A stretch of DNA of 64,000 nucleotides. It comes from Plutella xylostella (lineage: Eukaryota > Arthropoda > Insecta > Lepidoptera > Plutellidae). A program made the translations under genes and the position numbers. The notes beneath the pieces were generated by a model. It was not told where the DNA came from, did no database searches, and worked only from the letters and a program-made list of their open reading frames with translations. The stretch covers positions 2,177,501 through 2,241,500 of the forward strand of contig NC_063983.1 of the NCBI RefSeq assembly GCF_932276165.1, given 5' to 3'. Below are positions 56,501-64,000 of the stretch, in pieces. The first letter of the stretch is position 1, and each line of letters starts with the position of its first letter.

Positions 56501-59500
56501 AAAATTGAGGTGGGAAATATGGTATACATTACAGTAAAATTACAATGGCATATTATTTTCAATTCACAAAACATGTTAAGTCAAGGTAATATATTATATT
56601 TACTGTTATTTAGTAATGATCAATACTGTCACTCTAATACTGTCGCGTTTGATTGCTGTTGACACTATTATTTTCAAAGACATACAACTTGTATGGTAAA
56701 AGTGTATTCGAAAAACGGTAACATACTCACTTAACCCTTTTTTACCAAACAAATAAGAGTCAGGGAGTCAAATAAACATTCTACAACTACAACTATACCG
56801 GTAAAAGTTCTAGCTGAGAGTGATTAAACGCTCTTCTATAGTAACTTTAGCACATCAATGACACCGTAGTACAGGCTTTCTATAACTTAAACACTTCAAT
56901 GACACCGTTTTACAGGCTTTCTAAAGCCTTTACTCTCAAAATCGTGGGCCTCTTTCGTGGTTATAAGTGAGTTAGAGCACTCTCCTACACTCTTATACAG
57001 CTATGTCTTAACACTTTAATTTTCGAATGGAACCATTATACAAGTTATATGAGAGTTTTTTTAACGCTACTGTGTTAGTTGGGGTGCTTTCGTTGTAAGA
57101 AGCCCGGTCACGTGAAGAAGGACTGCCCCAATGATGAAGTCATCGAGCCTAAGGCGGGAGGAAGACGAAGTAGTGGAAAGGAAAACTCGCTTGATTTTGA
57201 AGATGCTGATACGGATGGGTATGCTGGGTTTACAGCGGTTACAGAAGACGAAGATATACCGAAGACAATAGAAGAGGCTCTGGGTGGCTACTGACGGCCT
57301 TGTCGGTGAAAGTTCAGAACGACGTATGGTACATCGACTCAGGGGCGACTCATCACATGTGCAATAACAAGCAAATTATGCAAGAACTGCAATGCAGCAA
57401 GAAGCTGGAAGTAAATGTTGCTAATGGAGAGAAGTTACTAACTGAGGGTATCGGCAAAGTAAAAGTATTATTAAAGACTGGTTTGAAGACTGTAAGTGAA
57501 GTCCACTATATTCCTAAACTATCAGCAAATCTACTTTCTGTTAGTGAGTTAAATAGAAAAGGGTTTAGTGTAGTTTTTGATAAGAATTTATGTAAAATAA
57601 TTGATGAAGGTGAAGTTATTGCCACTGGTACTGGTGTTAATGGGGTTTATGAGCTTGATGTAGTTAAGTCAGGGATTGCCATGAACTCAGCATGTGAGGG
57701 GTTGGCGACTGAACAGTCTAGCGAGGTTCTGGAGATGCCTGCACTAGTTTCTGAGCAGGGCATTAAGAAGGAGTTGGTGACTGGAGAGTCTAGCAAGGTT
57801 CCGGAGGTGTCTGCGCTGGTGTCTGCGCAGGGCATTGATCACGAGTTGTGGCATAAGCGACTTGGGCACCTGAATGCCAGGAGTATGAAGCTAATGAAAA
57901 ATGGGCTGGCCACAGGTATGGATTATCCAAATACTACTTTTAATCCATGTGTAGCTTGTATAGAAGGTAAACAGGCCAGACTTCCATTCCCTAAGAAAAG
58001 TCATAGTAGGTCTAATGTCAAACTAGGGTTGGTACATACAGACGTATGTGGACCTATGCAGGTACCATCTTTTAGTGGGAAAAGGTACTTTGTTACGTTC
58101 ATTGATGATTTCTCGAGGAAAACATTCATCTACTTCATGGATAGAAAGAGCGAGGTCTTTGAGAAATTTAAACTATTCAGAGCGCTTGTAGAAAATGAAA
58201 CAGATAGAAAAATCAAAACCTTGAGAAGTGACAATGGTGGCGAGTACATGTCTAATCAATTTCAGGAGTATCTGAAGAGCAATGGGATAAAACATCAAAC
58301 TACTGTCCCGCATTGTAGTCAACAGAATGGTGTGGCAGAGCGGACTAATCGCACCATAATGGATAAAGCCCGCTGCATGCTCCAGGAGGCTGGGTTGGAG
58401 AAACAGTACTGGGCGGAGGCGGCGAACACGGCTGCCGTACTCAAGAACTATACACCAACCAGAGCGGTCATGGGAACAACACCTGAAGAAAAATGGACAT
58501 CCAAAAAGGTGAATGTAGCACACTTACGTGTATTTGGTTGTGTAGCATATGCCATTGATGAGAAAGCAAGGAAATTGGACCCTAGATGCAAAAGGTATAT
58601 TTTTGTAGGGTACTGTGAGAATAGTAAAGGGTATAGACTGGTAGATCCTGCTTTTCCAAAGAAATGTATTAAAGCCAGGCACGTCACATTCATGGAAAGT
58701 ATGTTTTTGGATAAAGTAGTGTCCAATGATGATAACAGTAAAGAGCATGATGATTTGTTAATTATAGATTCATCTGATAACTTAGATAGTATTACACAAC
58801 CTGATCCAGCACAGTCGTCGACGGAAGCTTCTGAGACATCATTGTGTCAGCCAGAGGTCGTCGAGATGGATCAGTTGTTACCTGATGACACAGTGAATCC
58901 TCGGAGACAAACCATGTTCAGTCTGGATTCATCAGTAGAATCTGTAAATTCGGATAACCACTCTTCGGACCCTACATATATTCCAGGATGTTCAAGCATG
59001 GATTCGGAGGACTCGCTTGATTTTGAAGATGCTGATACGGATGGGTATGCTGGGTTTACAGCGGTTACAGAAGACGAAGATATACCGACGATATAAGACA
59101 ATAGAAGAGGCTCTGGGTGGCTGCGAGTCTAAACATTGGAAGGAAGCTATACAAGACGAGTATAACTCTTTCATAGTTAATGAATGCTGGACACTGGTTG
59201 ATCTGCCTTCAGGGCAAAAACCAGTAAAATGTAAATGGATATTCAGCAAAAAGAGAGACCTAAATGGAAAATTGTTAAAGTATAAAGCTCGTCTGGTGGC
59301 GAAGGGTTATACACAAAGATACGGAATTGACTACAATGAAACATTTGCACCTGTGGTTCGCTACTCAACAGTTAGAATACTGTTAGCATTAGCTGCTCAA
59401 TATGATTTAGTTATAGAGCACCTAGATGTAAAAACTGCATTTTTACACGGGTTACTAACCGAAACTGTATATATGGAGCAACCTGAAGGTTTCATCCAAG

Positions 59501-62500
59501 GTGGAGGTCAAGATGAAAAGGTCAGGAAAGTATATAAGCTGAACAAAGCAATTTATGGCTTAAAACAGGCGGCGAAAGCATGGTATGAACGCATTAATGA
59601 TGTTTTCATCAATAAATTGCAATTTAGTAGACTATCTTCTGAGCAATCGGTGTATATTCATAATACTGATGATGAAGTAATAATCGTAGCGCTGTATGTG
59701 GATGACATCATGATCTTTAGCTCCGAAAATTCTGAGAAAAAGAAAGTTATTAAGGAAGGGCTGATGAAAGAGTTCGTGATGCATGATTTGGGACCGGCTC
59801 ATCAGGTTCTAGGTATGAAAATTGCTAGATTACCTGATGGAAGCTATACTTTGGATCAGTCCAGCTACATAAAGAAAGTTTTAGATAAACTGCATATGGC
59901 AGAATGCAAACCAGCTAAGACTCCTATGGAAGTTGGAATTCAACTTAAAAAGGAAGAGAATTCGGCATGTAAATATGATTATAGGAGCCTTATTGGGTGT
60001 TTAATGTACCTGTCAGTATGTTCCAGGCCGGATATTACTCATAGCATCAGCTATCTAAGCCAGTTCAATAACTGTTTTGGTGAAACTCACTGGAAAGCAG
60101 CGAAAAGGGTGCTGAGATATTTAAAAGGAACAATGCATTACAGTCTACTATTTCAAAAGGCTGACGATTTGAAAATTACTGGTTTTACAGATGCTGATTG
60201 GGGAGGAGATCAGATGGATCGTCGGTCATATACTGGGTATGTTTTTAGTCTTGGTAGTTCAGTTATTTCGTGGGAAAGCCGAAAGCAACGGACTGTAGCG
60301 CTTTCTAGTACTGAAGCTGAGTACATGGCGGTCTCTGACTCCTGCAAGGAGGCTCTGTTCTTGCAAACATTTCTTAAAGAATGTACTGGTATTGTGTACA
60401 AAATAGATTTGTTTAACGATAATCAATCAGCACAGAAAATCTGTAAGAATGTTGTAACACACTCGCGTACCAAACATATAGATATAAGGCACCATTATGT
60501 TAAAGAGTTGATAAGTAAGAAGGTCATTGATTTAAGTTACCTTCCTACTGAGGAAATGTTGGCGGACGTGTTAACGAAGCCATTAACTTCAGAGAAGCAT
60601 TATAAGATTGTGTCTAAACTACTTAAAACTGATTAACTTGTTTTCATATATGTTTTTTTTTGTGATATTGTTTATTAGTACTCCGTTAGTCAGTGCTAAA
60701 GTTATGTTTTAGTTTTATATACCTATATAAGTTATGATATTTTGTTTGAGGCCTAGAATTGTGCTAATTTTCTTTTGCCTATTGATATGATTTTTGTTTA
60801 AGGCCTAGTGTTGGAATTGTAAACGAAAAGCCATAGTCAAGAAAAAGGAAAATACCACGTACTCTATGTGTTGGCCGTCATCTCTTACTTCATGTGTATC
60901 ACTGTGTATCGATTTATATGAGACTATTAAATCGAGGCTAATCTTGATAAACTAGTGGCTTTTAATAAAAACCCAATAGTATGATCAAAAAATCGAAAGT
61001 TAACGACAAATATAATTATTACAAACCCCATGAGATCGAAACCTAAAAATAGGTGCGACGACGAGCAAAGCGAGGGGGAGCGTGTTAGGTGCACATGTTC
61101 ATCAAAACCAAAGCGGAGCGCAGCGAAGCGGAGCGGAGCGTTTTCCAAACAGCGGAATCAATACAAGGCACCAGTTTGCGCTATGTAGGGAGACGCTCCG
61201 TCAAAGTTAAAGCCAAACGAATATTATTACTTTGTATAAACCTAATAAACCTATGCCATAGCATTATTAGGCTATTCAAGATTTGGCCATACCATTATTA
61301 GGCTAAACAATGTTATGCGAAATAACTTTTTACTAAACGAGATTTATGCCATACGATTTTCGGCGTAACGAGACTTTGACCAAACGTTACTATGCAATAC
61401 GAGATTAGGCAAATAAATCTTATGCCAAAAAAGGTAGAACCAAAACGGGTTCCGCTCATCTGGCATAATCTTTATTGACCAAAACTCATTTCGCATAACT
61501 CGTATGGTCTAAACTTTTTTGGCCGAACCATCACTTTGCCAAGACTTATGTGGCATAAGGCTCGTTTCGTCTAAAACTCTTTAGGCACAATCTTTAAACA
61601 CCTAAGTTTCGTTTGCTCAAATTTATGTTCGTCTATAACCTATGTATAATCTTGTTTCTCCTAATGTTATCTTAATAAATAATATATTAAGTATGTAGTA
61701 AATGTACAAATTGTGGTATTTTTCTCCTACATCCCAAAAATCACGATATTGTATGATCAAAAAATCGAAAGTTAACGACCAATATAATTATTACAAACCC
61801 CATGAGATCGACACCTAAAAATAGGTGCGACGACGAGCAAAGCGAGGAGGAGCGTGTTAGGTGCACATGTTCATCAAAACCAAAGCGGAGCGCAGCGAAG
61901 CGGAGCGGAGCGTTTTCCAAACAGCGGAAACAATACAAGGCACCAGTTTGCGCTATGTAGGGAGACGCTCCGTCAAAGTTAAAGCCAAACGAATATTATT
62001 ACTTTATATAAACCTATGCCATAGCATTATTAGGCTATTCAAGATTTGGCCATACCATTATTAGGCTAAACAATGTTATGCGAAATAACTTTTTACTAAA
62101 CGAGATTTATGCCATACGATTTTCGGCGTAACGAGACTTTGACCAAACGTTACTATGCAATACGAGATTAGGCAAAAAAATCTTATGCCAAAAAAGGTAG
62201 AACCGACAAAAACGCGTGGTCTTGTCCACCTCAGCTAAGGCTATTGAAAAAATGAAATTGATATAGGTACTTAAGTAAAATTGTAGGTACTAGATATAAG
62301 TAAAAATTGTAATAGATATATAAGGAAAAAGTTGAAAAGATGCTCGAGGAGTTTCTTTCGCCATTTCTTTCCTTCTCAATGACGGGGCCTTTGTGAAATG
62401 GTGGTAGATGACTATCGACAAATAATTGTAAAATATTACGTCGATTAAACCATTTGAATTTGAATTTGAATTCAATAGTTTAATTATTTAATCATACCTG

Positions 62501-63025
62501 TCCAGTCTCAAAAAATCTAAACTGCAAATATACTGCCTACTTATGAGGTAGATAAGTAGGTACTATAGGTACCTATCGATCATCTAGATTTTAGAACTTC
62601 CGGGGATATATTTATATACCTACCTACTTATTACATTCCGTAATATTACCTATCAGGCTGGTATCCATGCGAGAGAAAACTGTATGAATGACGATAAGTA
62701 GTTAGTATTCATTGATGTTATCTCGAATAATATACCTATTGATGATATTGAGATAATTAAGTATCGAACCATCCTGAAAATTTAATCATATCCTGTCTTT
62801 TCATGGAAGCTACGTAAAAAGATGCCCTAGTTACCTAACCCAACACCAAAATCTAAATTTAAGTCTATAATTTGAGTCTATGTAAGTACGTAGGGAACCT
62901 ATGCCTAAATGAATGAGCTGGATAACACAACACAGAAGCATCTAATAAAAAGATATACTTAAGTAAGTATAAAAAAAACATTATAAAAATCCTAGGTATG
63001 TTAACTTACCTAATTGGAAAAACAT
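50536..63025 (-). CDS. Kazal-5: secreted six-domain Kazal inhibitor with 11.5-kb intron
   Basis: Exon 1 (63025-63010) is MFFQL plus one base before GTAAGT; exon 2 (51512-50536) follows CCAGCAG. The spliced product is 330 aa. After the signal peptide come six Kazal domains in alternating A and B types: P1 residues by domain are K (CPKIHQPVC), Y (CNYVLQPLC), R (CPRTAKPVC), K (CNKLLQPVC), K (CPKIKQPVC) and R (CTRERNPVC). A domains share YSNECLLNC or YTNECLLNC, B domains share the YGNQC and CAQSKSADL pattern. The last domain has the SDTRWYG variant also found at the end of Kazal-1. Mostly basic P1 residues predict trypsin-like targets. The exon pairing across nested transposons is inferred from the paralogs; a frame also runs upstream of exon 2 to ATGs in the intron (for example MNKKNLY), so an unspliced start cannot be fully excluded. 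Confidence 0.8.
51590..53047 (+). pseudogene. J5 reverse transcriptase remains
   Basis: Plus-strand frames show KLIPLFKSGEKNDPNNFRPV then SVLPVLSKIFEKIMLHQMLS, GFTKGRSTTD, then a gap where motif A should be, MGVPQGSILGPFLFLVYVND (motif B), IVLFADDTSLIF (motif C) and FLGITIDSKLHWGPHIERIA. Frameshifts near 51960 and 52200 and a stop at 52508 break it. Removal of about 60 residues including motif A makes it catalytically dead even apart from the insertion at 53048. Confidence 0.78.
53356..53525 (+). repeat. Copia 5' LTR
   Basis: 170 bp, TGTTGG...CAATA, same as the 3' LTR by eye over its full length. It contains the promoter and end signals of the element; individual motifs were not assigned. 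Confidence 0.9.
53526..53539 (+). promoter_or_regulatory. Copia primer binding site (initiator tRNA-Met half)
   Basis: GGTTATGGGCCCAG follows the LTR directly. It is the complement of the anticodon-arm region of insect initiator tRNA-Met (CTGGGCCCATAACC), the priming mode known for Drosophila copia, in which a tRNA fragment and not the 3' end is used. Confidence 0.85.
53648..54292 (+). pseudogene. Copia gag, interrupted by LINE
   Basis: It starts MASSSSIGLPVEKLKGMEDY and reads NQWKFMLKMLLMHEDL, then AYEDKGLCRRLGLLRSLFGV and LSDIGSAIEDEFLGIIML, the retrotransposon gag_2 fold typical of copia. True Gag sequence ends around MNALAVKR (about 54230); the remaining residues to the stop at 54290 are from the nested LINE. 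The zinc knuckle lies 2.8 kb downstream at 57079. Confidence 0.85.
54240..57075 (+). mobile_element. 5'-truncated LINE nested in copia gag
   Basis: Begins near the last copia Gag codons and ends where GCFRCKKPGH resumes; exact edges and target duplication are unresolved. It contains one RT frame (54370-55725) and about 1.3 kb of non-coding 3' sequence, within which a 33-bp unit (CAATGACACCG then ACAGGCTTTCT) is tandemly repeated at about 56851-56925. Confidence 0.7.
54370..55725 (+). CDS. Reverse transcriptase C-terminal half with zinc finger (nested LINE)
   Basis: The frame is open over 451 codons. Sequence just upstream (LGQAVRPMT or, in the frame shifted by one, FRAGRSTNDMIF) shows that RT continued further 5'. 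Motif A is YMAFVDLNKAFDTVSREGLY, motif B is NRGVRQGCVLAPTLFGIFFS, motif C is ELLYADDAALVA. Then come FCYLGSTTTSSLSNDREIDT, the RRLRWLGHVHRM block and a C-terminal finger CDRCGKKCRAAIGLYSHQRR with a final C. It has no stop codons and appears recently inserted. It lacks an endonuclease, so it is not autonomous. Clade was not assigned with confidence. Confidence 0.8.
   Translation: MIFTLRQLQEKSREHCLPLYMAFVDLNKAFDTVSREGLYEVLSKIGCPPKLLSIIRSFHDTMNGSVIFDGEKSEPFAVNRGVRQGCVLAPTLFGIFFSALLLTAFENCDVGVHLHTRKDGRLFNISLLKSKRKRQDLIARELLYADDAALVANSESELQELVTRFGNACHMFSMSVNTKKTVIMVQGVDQPPKISLDGAVLEVVDHFCYLGSTTTSSLSNDREIDTRIGKASTTFGRLFARVWRNRKLTTNTKVLVYQTCVLSILLYASETWTSYAKQERKLNAFHMRCLRTILGVTWKDKMSNEAVLTMTHCCSITAMLKQRRLRWLGHVHRMAPERLPRQVMLSEIADVKRPVGRPILRFKDACKRDMNSFGIQIDGWEERADMRPEWRHDVKVGMSKHDEDWLDNLKQKKLRRDLPPPIHSCFVCDRCGKKCRAAIGLYSHQRRCGNP
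57079..57291 (+). pseudogene. Copia Gag nucleocapsid zinc knuckle and duplicated pre-RT segment
   Basis: GCFRCKKPGHVKKDCPN is a CX2CX4HX4C knuckle. It is followed by a segment (57187-57291) that repeats the pol region just upstream of RT, with GYAGFTAVTEDEDIPKTIEE, and stops at 57292. The following protease starts in another frame at 57300. Confidence 0.8.
57300..59096 (+). pseudogene. Copia pol: protease and integrase
   Basis: Protease active site is WYIDSGATHHMCNN. The integrase zinc motif is HKRLGHLNARSM with CVACIEGKQ. The catalytic triad is HTDVCGPM (D), RSDNGGEYMSN (D) and HCSQQNGVAERTNR (E), with usual spacing. After integrase comes the variable linker, and the frame ends EDEDIPTI at 59096 because of a 7-bp insertion relative to the duplicated copy at 57187. 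Upstream it is out of frame with Gag. Single-frame Gag-Pol is usual for copia, so this copy is broken at both junctions. Confidence 0.88.
59011..59120 (+). repeat. Second copy of the 57187-57291 segment
   Basis: CTCGCTTGATTTTGAAGATG through AGGCTCTGGGTGGCT is the same in both places, except that this copy has an additional CGATATA after GATATACCGA. The duplicate upstream lacks the extra bases. Confidence 0.85.
59017..60636 (+). CDS. Copia pol: reverse transcriptase and RNase H
   Basis: The RT core starts with KTIEEALGG (about 59097), then KCKWIFSKKRDLNGKLLKYK, EHLDVKTAFLHGLL (motif A), KLNKAIYGLKQAAKAWYERI and IVALYVDDIMIFS (motif C). RNase H shows GFTDADWGGDQMDRRSYTGY, VALSSTEAEYMAVSD, DNQSAQKI and KHIDIRHHYVKELI. 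It ends before the 3' LTR with DVLTKPL and a stop at 60634. All recognisable catalytic residues are present. Residues before KTIEE are read in a different frame from the original polyprotein. Confidence 0.88.
   Translation: MILKMLIRMGMLGLQRLQKTKIYRRYKTIEEALGGCESKHWKEAIQDEYNSFIVNECWTLVDLPSGQKPVKCKWIFSKKRDLNGKLLKYKARLVAKGYTQRYGIDYNETFAPVVRYSTVRILLALAAQYDLVIEHLDVKTAFLHGLLTETVYMEQPEGFIQGGGQDEKVRKVYKLNKAIYGLKQAAKAWYERINDVFINKLQFSRLSSEQSVYIHNTDDEVIIVALYVDDIMIFSSENSEKKKVIKEGLMKEFVMHDLGPAHQVLGMKIARLPDGSYTLDQSSYIKKVLDKLHMAECKPAKTPMEVGIQLKKEENSACKYDYRSLIGCLMYLSVCSRPDITHSISYLSQFNNCFGETHWKAAKRVLRYLKGTMHYSLLFQKADDLKITGFTDADWGGDQMDRRSYTGYVFSLGSSVISWESRKQRTVALSSTEAEYMAVSDSCKEALFLQTFLKECTGIVYKIDLFNDNQSAQKICKNVVTHSRTKHIDIRHHYVKELISKKVIDLSYLPTEEMLADVLTKPLTSEKHYKIVSKLLKTD
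60809..60978 (+). repeat. Copia 3' LTR
   Basis: 170 bp, same as the 5' LTR by eye. It is preceded by GTTTAAGGCCTAG; a standard long polypurine tract is not obvious. Confidence 0.9.
61447..62204 (+). mobile_element. DNA element copy D, head-to-tail with copy C
   Basis: Starts GGGTTCCGC only 5 bp (AAAAC) after the end of copy C and ends GGTAGAACC, 758 bp. The core is at about 61826-61916. It is nearly identical to copies B and C. Flanking 9-mers (AACCAAAAC and GACAAAAAC) are similar but not exact. Confidence 0.78.
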
Positions 63026-63092
63026 TTCTTGAAAATGCTTAAAATGTAACTATGTGTAACAAACAACAGCTCGGGTTAGTTATCTTACTTGG

Positions 63093-63128
63093 ACTGATGC
63101 TCGAATCTGTCCAGCAACACATTTTATA
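63093..63128 (-). promoter_or_regulatory. Kazal-5 core promoter
   Basis: TATAAAA (63128-63122) and TCAGT (63097-63093) on the minus strand, about 70 nt before the exon 1 ATG at 63025. Diverged hairpin arms (CATGGAACTAAAAG and CTTATTACTTCCATG) lie at about 63200-63245. Confidence 0.75.
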
Positions 63129-63531
63129 TACGACCACAATCTGCTATCATAATCAGTCAGTGTATGGGTCAACAGGTGAATAGTGTACCTATGTATAGTG
63201 CATGGAACTAAAAGTACTACGTACCTAAGTACTTATTACTTCCATGGTATACTTAGCTTTTATTTATCATCGTCCGAAACTCTGGCTGCCGGCTATCAAC
63301 TTAACAAGTGTTGGGACTAGCATGAACGGCTTCAGGCAGAAAACAGCTTCTCTACTAACTACTAGTTACTGTAAAAATCATTTGAACTCTTTTTATAATC
63401 CGAGAGCTAATAATAAGTATATACTTACCTACTTAGTTAACTAAAATATTTTTTGCTGAATGGTGATATCTCAGGAGTAAATTGAAAAAGTCTATCCCAG
63501 CTCTTTGATTTTGTCCATAAATCCTAATCCT

Positions 63532-63740
63532 AACTAATATTATAAATGCGAAAGTAACAGTGTCTGTCTGTCTGTCTGTTACTCTTTCACGCCAAAAATT
63601 TAATAGTGAACGGATTTGAATGAAATTTCGTAGGTATACCTACAGATGGTCTAGCTAGACCCTGAGAAAGAACATAAAGGCTACTTGTTATCGAGAAATT
63701 CTCACGGGAAAACTTTTGAGGCGAAGCGAAGCTATCGGGA
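63532..63740 (+). mobile_element. Helitron lacking its 3' terminus, shared with Kazal-4 flank
   Basis: Starts TCCTAATCC at the same place in the flank as the Helitron at 45062 and continues to GGCGAAGCGAAGCTATCGGGA. A deletion removes the CTAG end and about 20 bp of flank found near Kazal-4. Confidence 0.7.
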
Positions 63741-63818
63741 TTTTGGCGCATATTTTCAACACAGAATATACTTATCTACTAACTATATTCCTACTAACCT
63801 CCGGACCTCCGGAATTTG

Positions 63819-64000
63819 TAATGTAATGTAATGTAATGTCCTCCTAGCCGAATTTCGACCACGGCGGCCAATCTCAATTGAGATCAGCCATGTACGCAGG
63901 AGTAGATTATAGTGTCCAAGTGTGTGCGCAGTACACAGGAGCACTCTCTGTTCCATCACTCTCATAGCCCAATGGGACGGATTGACCGACACGACAGGAG
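63819..64000 (-). repeat. LINE 3' end with ATTAC tail
   Basis: On the minus strand the sequence from the window edge (CCAATGGGACGGA on the plus strand) runs through GGCCGCCGTGGTCGAAATTC to CTAGGAGGACATTACATTAC. This is a common lepidopteran LINE 3' UTR with a simple-repeat tail. It continues beyond the window. Confidence 0.6.

Larger units (their letters stand above)
53351..60983 (+). mobile_element. Copia-type LTR retrotransposon
   Basis: The 7623-bp insert 53356-60978 is flanked by GTATG (53351-53355, 60979-60983) and has 170-bp LTRs starting TGTTGGAATTG and ending CCCAATA. Order of parts: LTR, primer site, gag, a nested LINE, zinc knuckle, protease, integrase, reverse transcriptase, RNase H, LTR; integrase before RT defines the copia group. 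The nested LINE, a 100-bp internal duplication and a frameshift make this copy defective, although its LTRs look identical. Confidence 0.92.
53048..61441 (+). mobile_element. DNA element copy C, split by copia
   Basis: The left half 53048-53355 starts GGGTTCCGC and runs to GATATTGTATG; the right half 60979-61441 resumes GTATGATCAAAAAATCG and ends GGTAGAACC. The core lies at about 61048-61143. It was inserted in J5. Clean 9-bp duplications could not be found, perhaps because C and D form a tandem pair. Confidence 0.75.
51579..62471 (+). mobile_element. Jockey/Daphne-like LINE (J5) in the Kazal-5 intron, split by later insertions
   Basis: J5 starts right after CATCAACGTCAA and ends in a TTTGAA simple-repeat tail (about 62448-62471) just before TAGTTTAATTATTTAATC; the paralogous introns read CAACGTCAATAGTTTAATT without it. 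Its own sequence is 51579-53047 and 62205-62471. It is 5'-truncated and pseudogenised. Confidence 0.75.

Noticed and set aside
53356..60978. Copia as an intact active element because its LTRs look identical
   Set aside because: Gag is interrupted by a LINE, and pol has a stop before protease and a frameshift before RT.

Overview
The window looks like nuclear DNA of a moth or butterfly. The evidence is the 5' end of a spliced METTL14 gene, a tRNA-Asp gene, a cluster of spliced Kazal-type protease inhibitor genes with arthropod-type TATA/TCAGT promoters, and a very dense load of repeats of the kinds common in Lepidoptera (RTE-like LINEs ending near CACTGCTGGACATAGG, Helitrons starting TCCTAA and ending CTAG, tRNA-headed SINEs, copia). 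Species cannot be read from the sequence.

Layout. 1-1628: METTL14 exons 1-3 on the minus strand, running off the left edge, followed by a divergent tRNA-Asp (1947-2018). 2359-6207: three terminal-repeat DNA elements, one enclosing an RTE relic. 7276-8784: Kazal-1, three inhibitor domains. 9100-15450: LINE and SINE debris and MITEs. 15462-24932: a full-length I/LOA-like LINE with an 11-bp target duplication, split by a younger Jockey/CR1-like LINE that carries a small Helitron in its 3' UTR. 25648-44452: a tandem array of a roughly 3.4-kb unit, each unit holding one single-domain Kazal gene (Kazal-2, -3, -4) plus shared spacer, expanded by a LINE, a 1.7-kb Helitron and two DNA elements that make 9-bp duplications. 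44350-50161: LINE ends, a Helitron, a TIR element holding a large perfect palindrome, and a LINE with a 13-bp target duplication. 50536-63025: Kazal-5, six inhibitor domains, whose single intron has grown to 11.5 kb through nested insertions. 63026-64000: the Kazal-5 promoter and repeats.

The five Kazal genes share one plan. A 16-nt coding exon 1 (MFFQL plus one base) is spliced into exon 2, which completes the signal peptide and encodes the whole inhibitor. The product is secreted, and the predicted P1 residues differ between copies (F, K, R, Y, A, L), so the family has probably diversified in protease target. The single-domain genes end in a tail read out of frame across a broken second Kazal domain.

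Most remaining coding capacity belongs to transposons. The most unusual material is the family of elements making 9-bp target duplications with a GC-rich conserved core, the four-level insertion nest in the Kazal-5 intron, and a copia with apparently identical LTRs but an internally duplicated and frameshifted pol. All domain, splice and target-site calls were made by eye; no searches or alignments were run.
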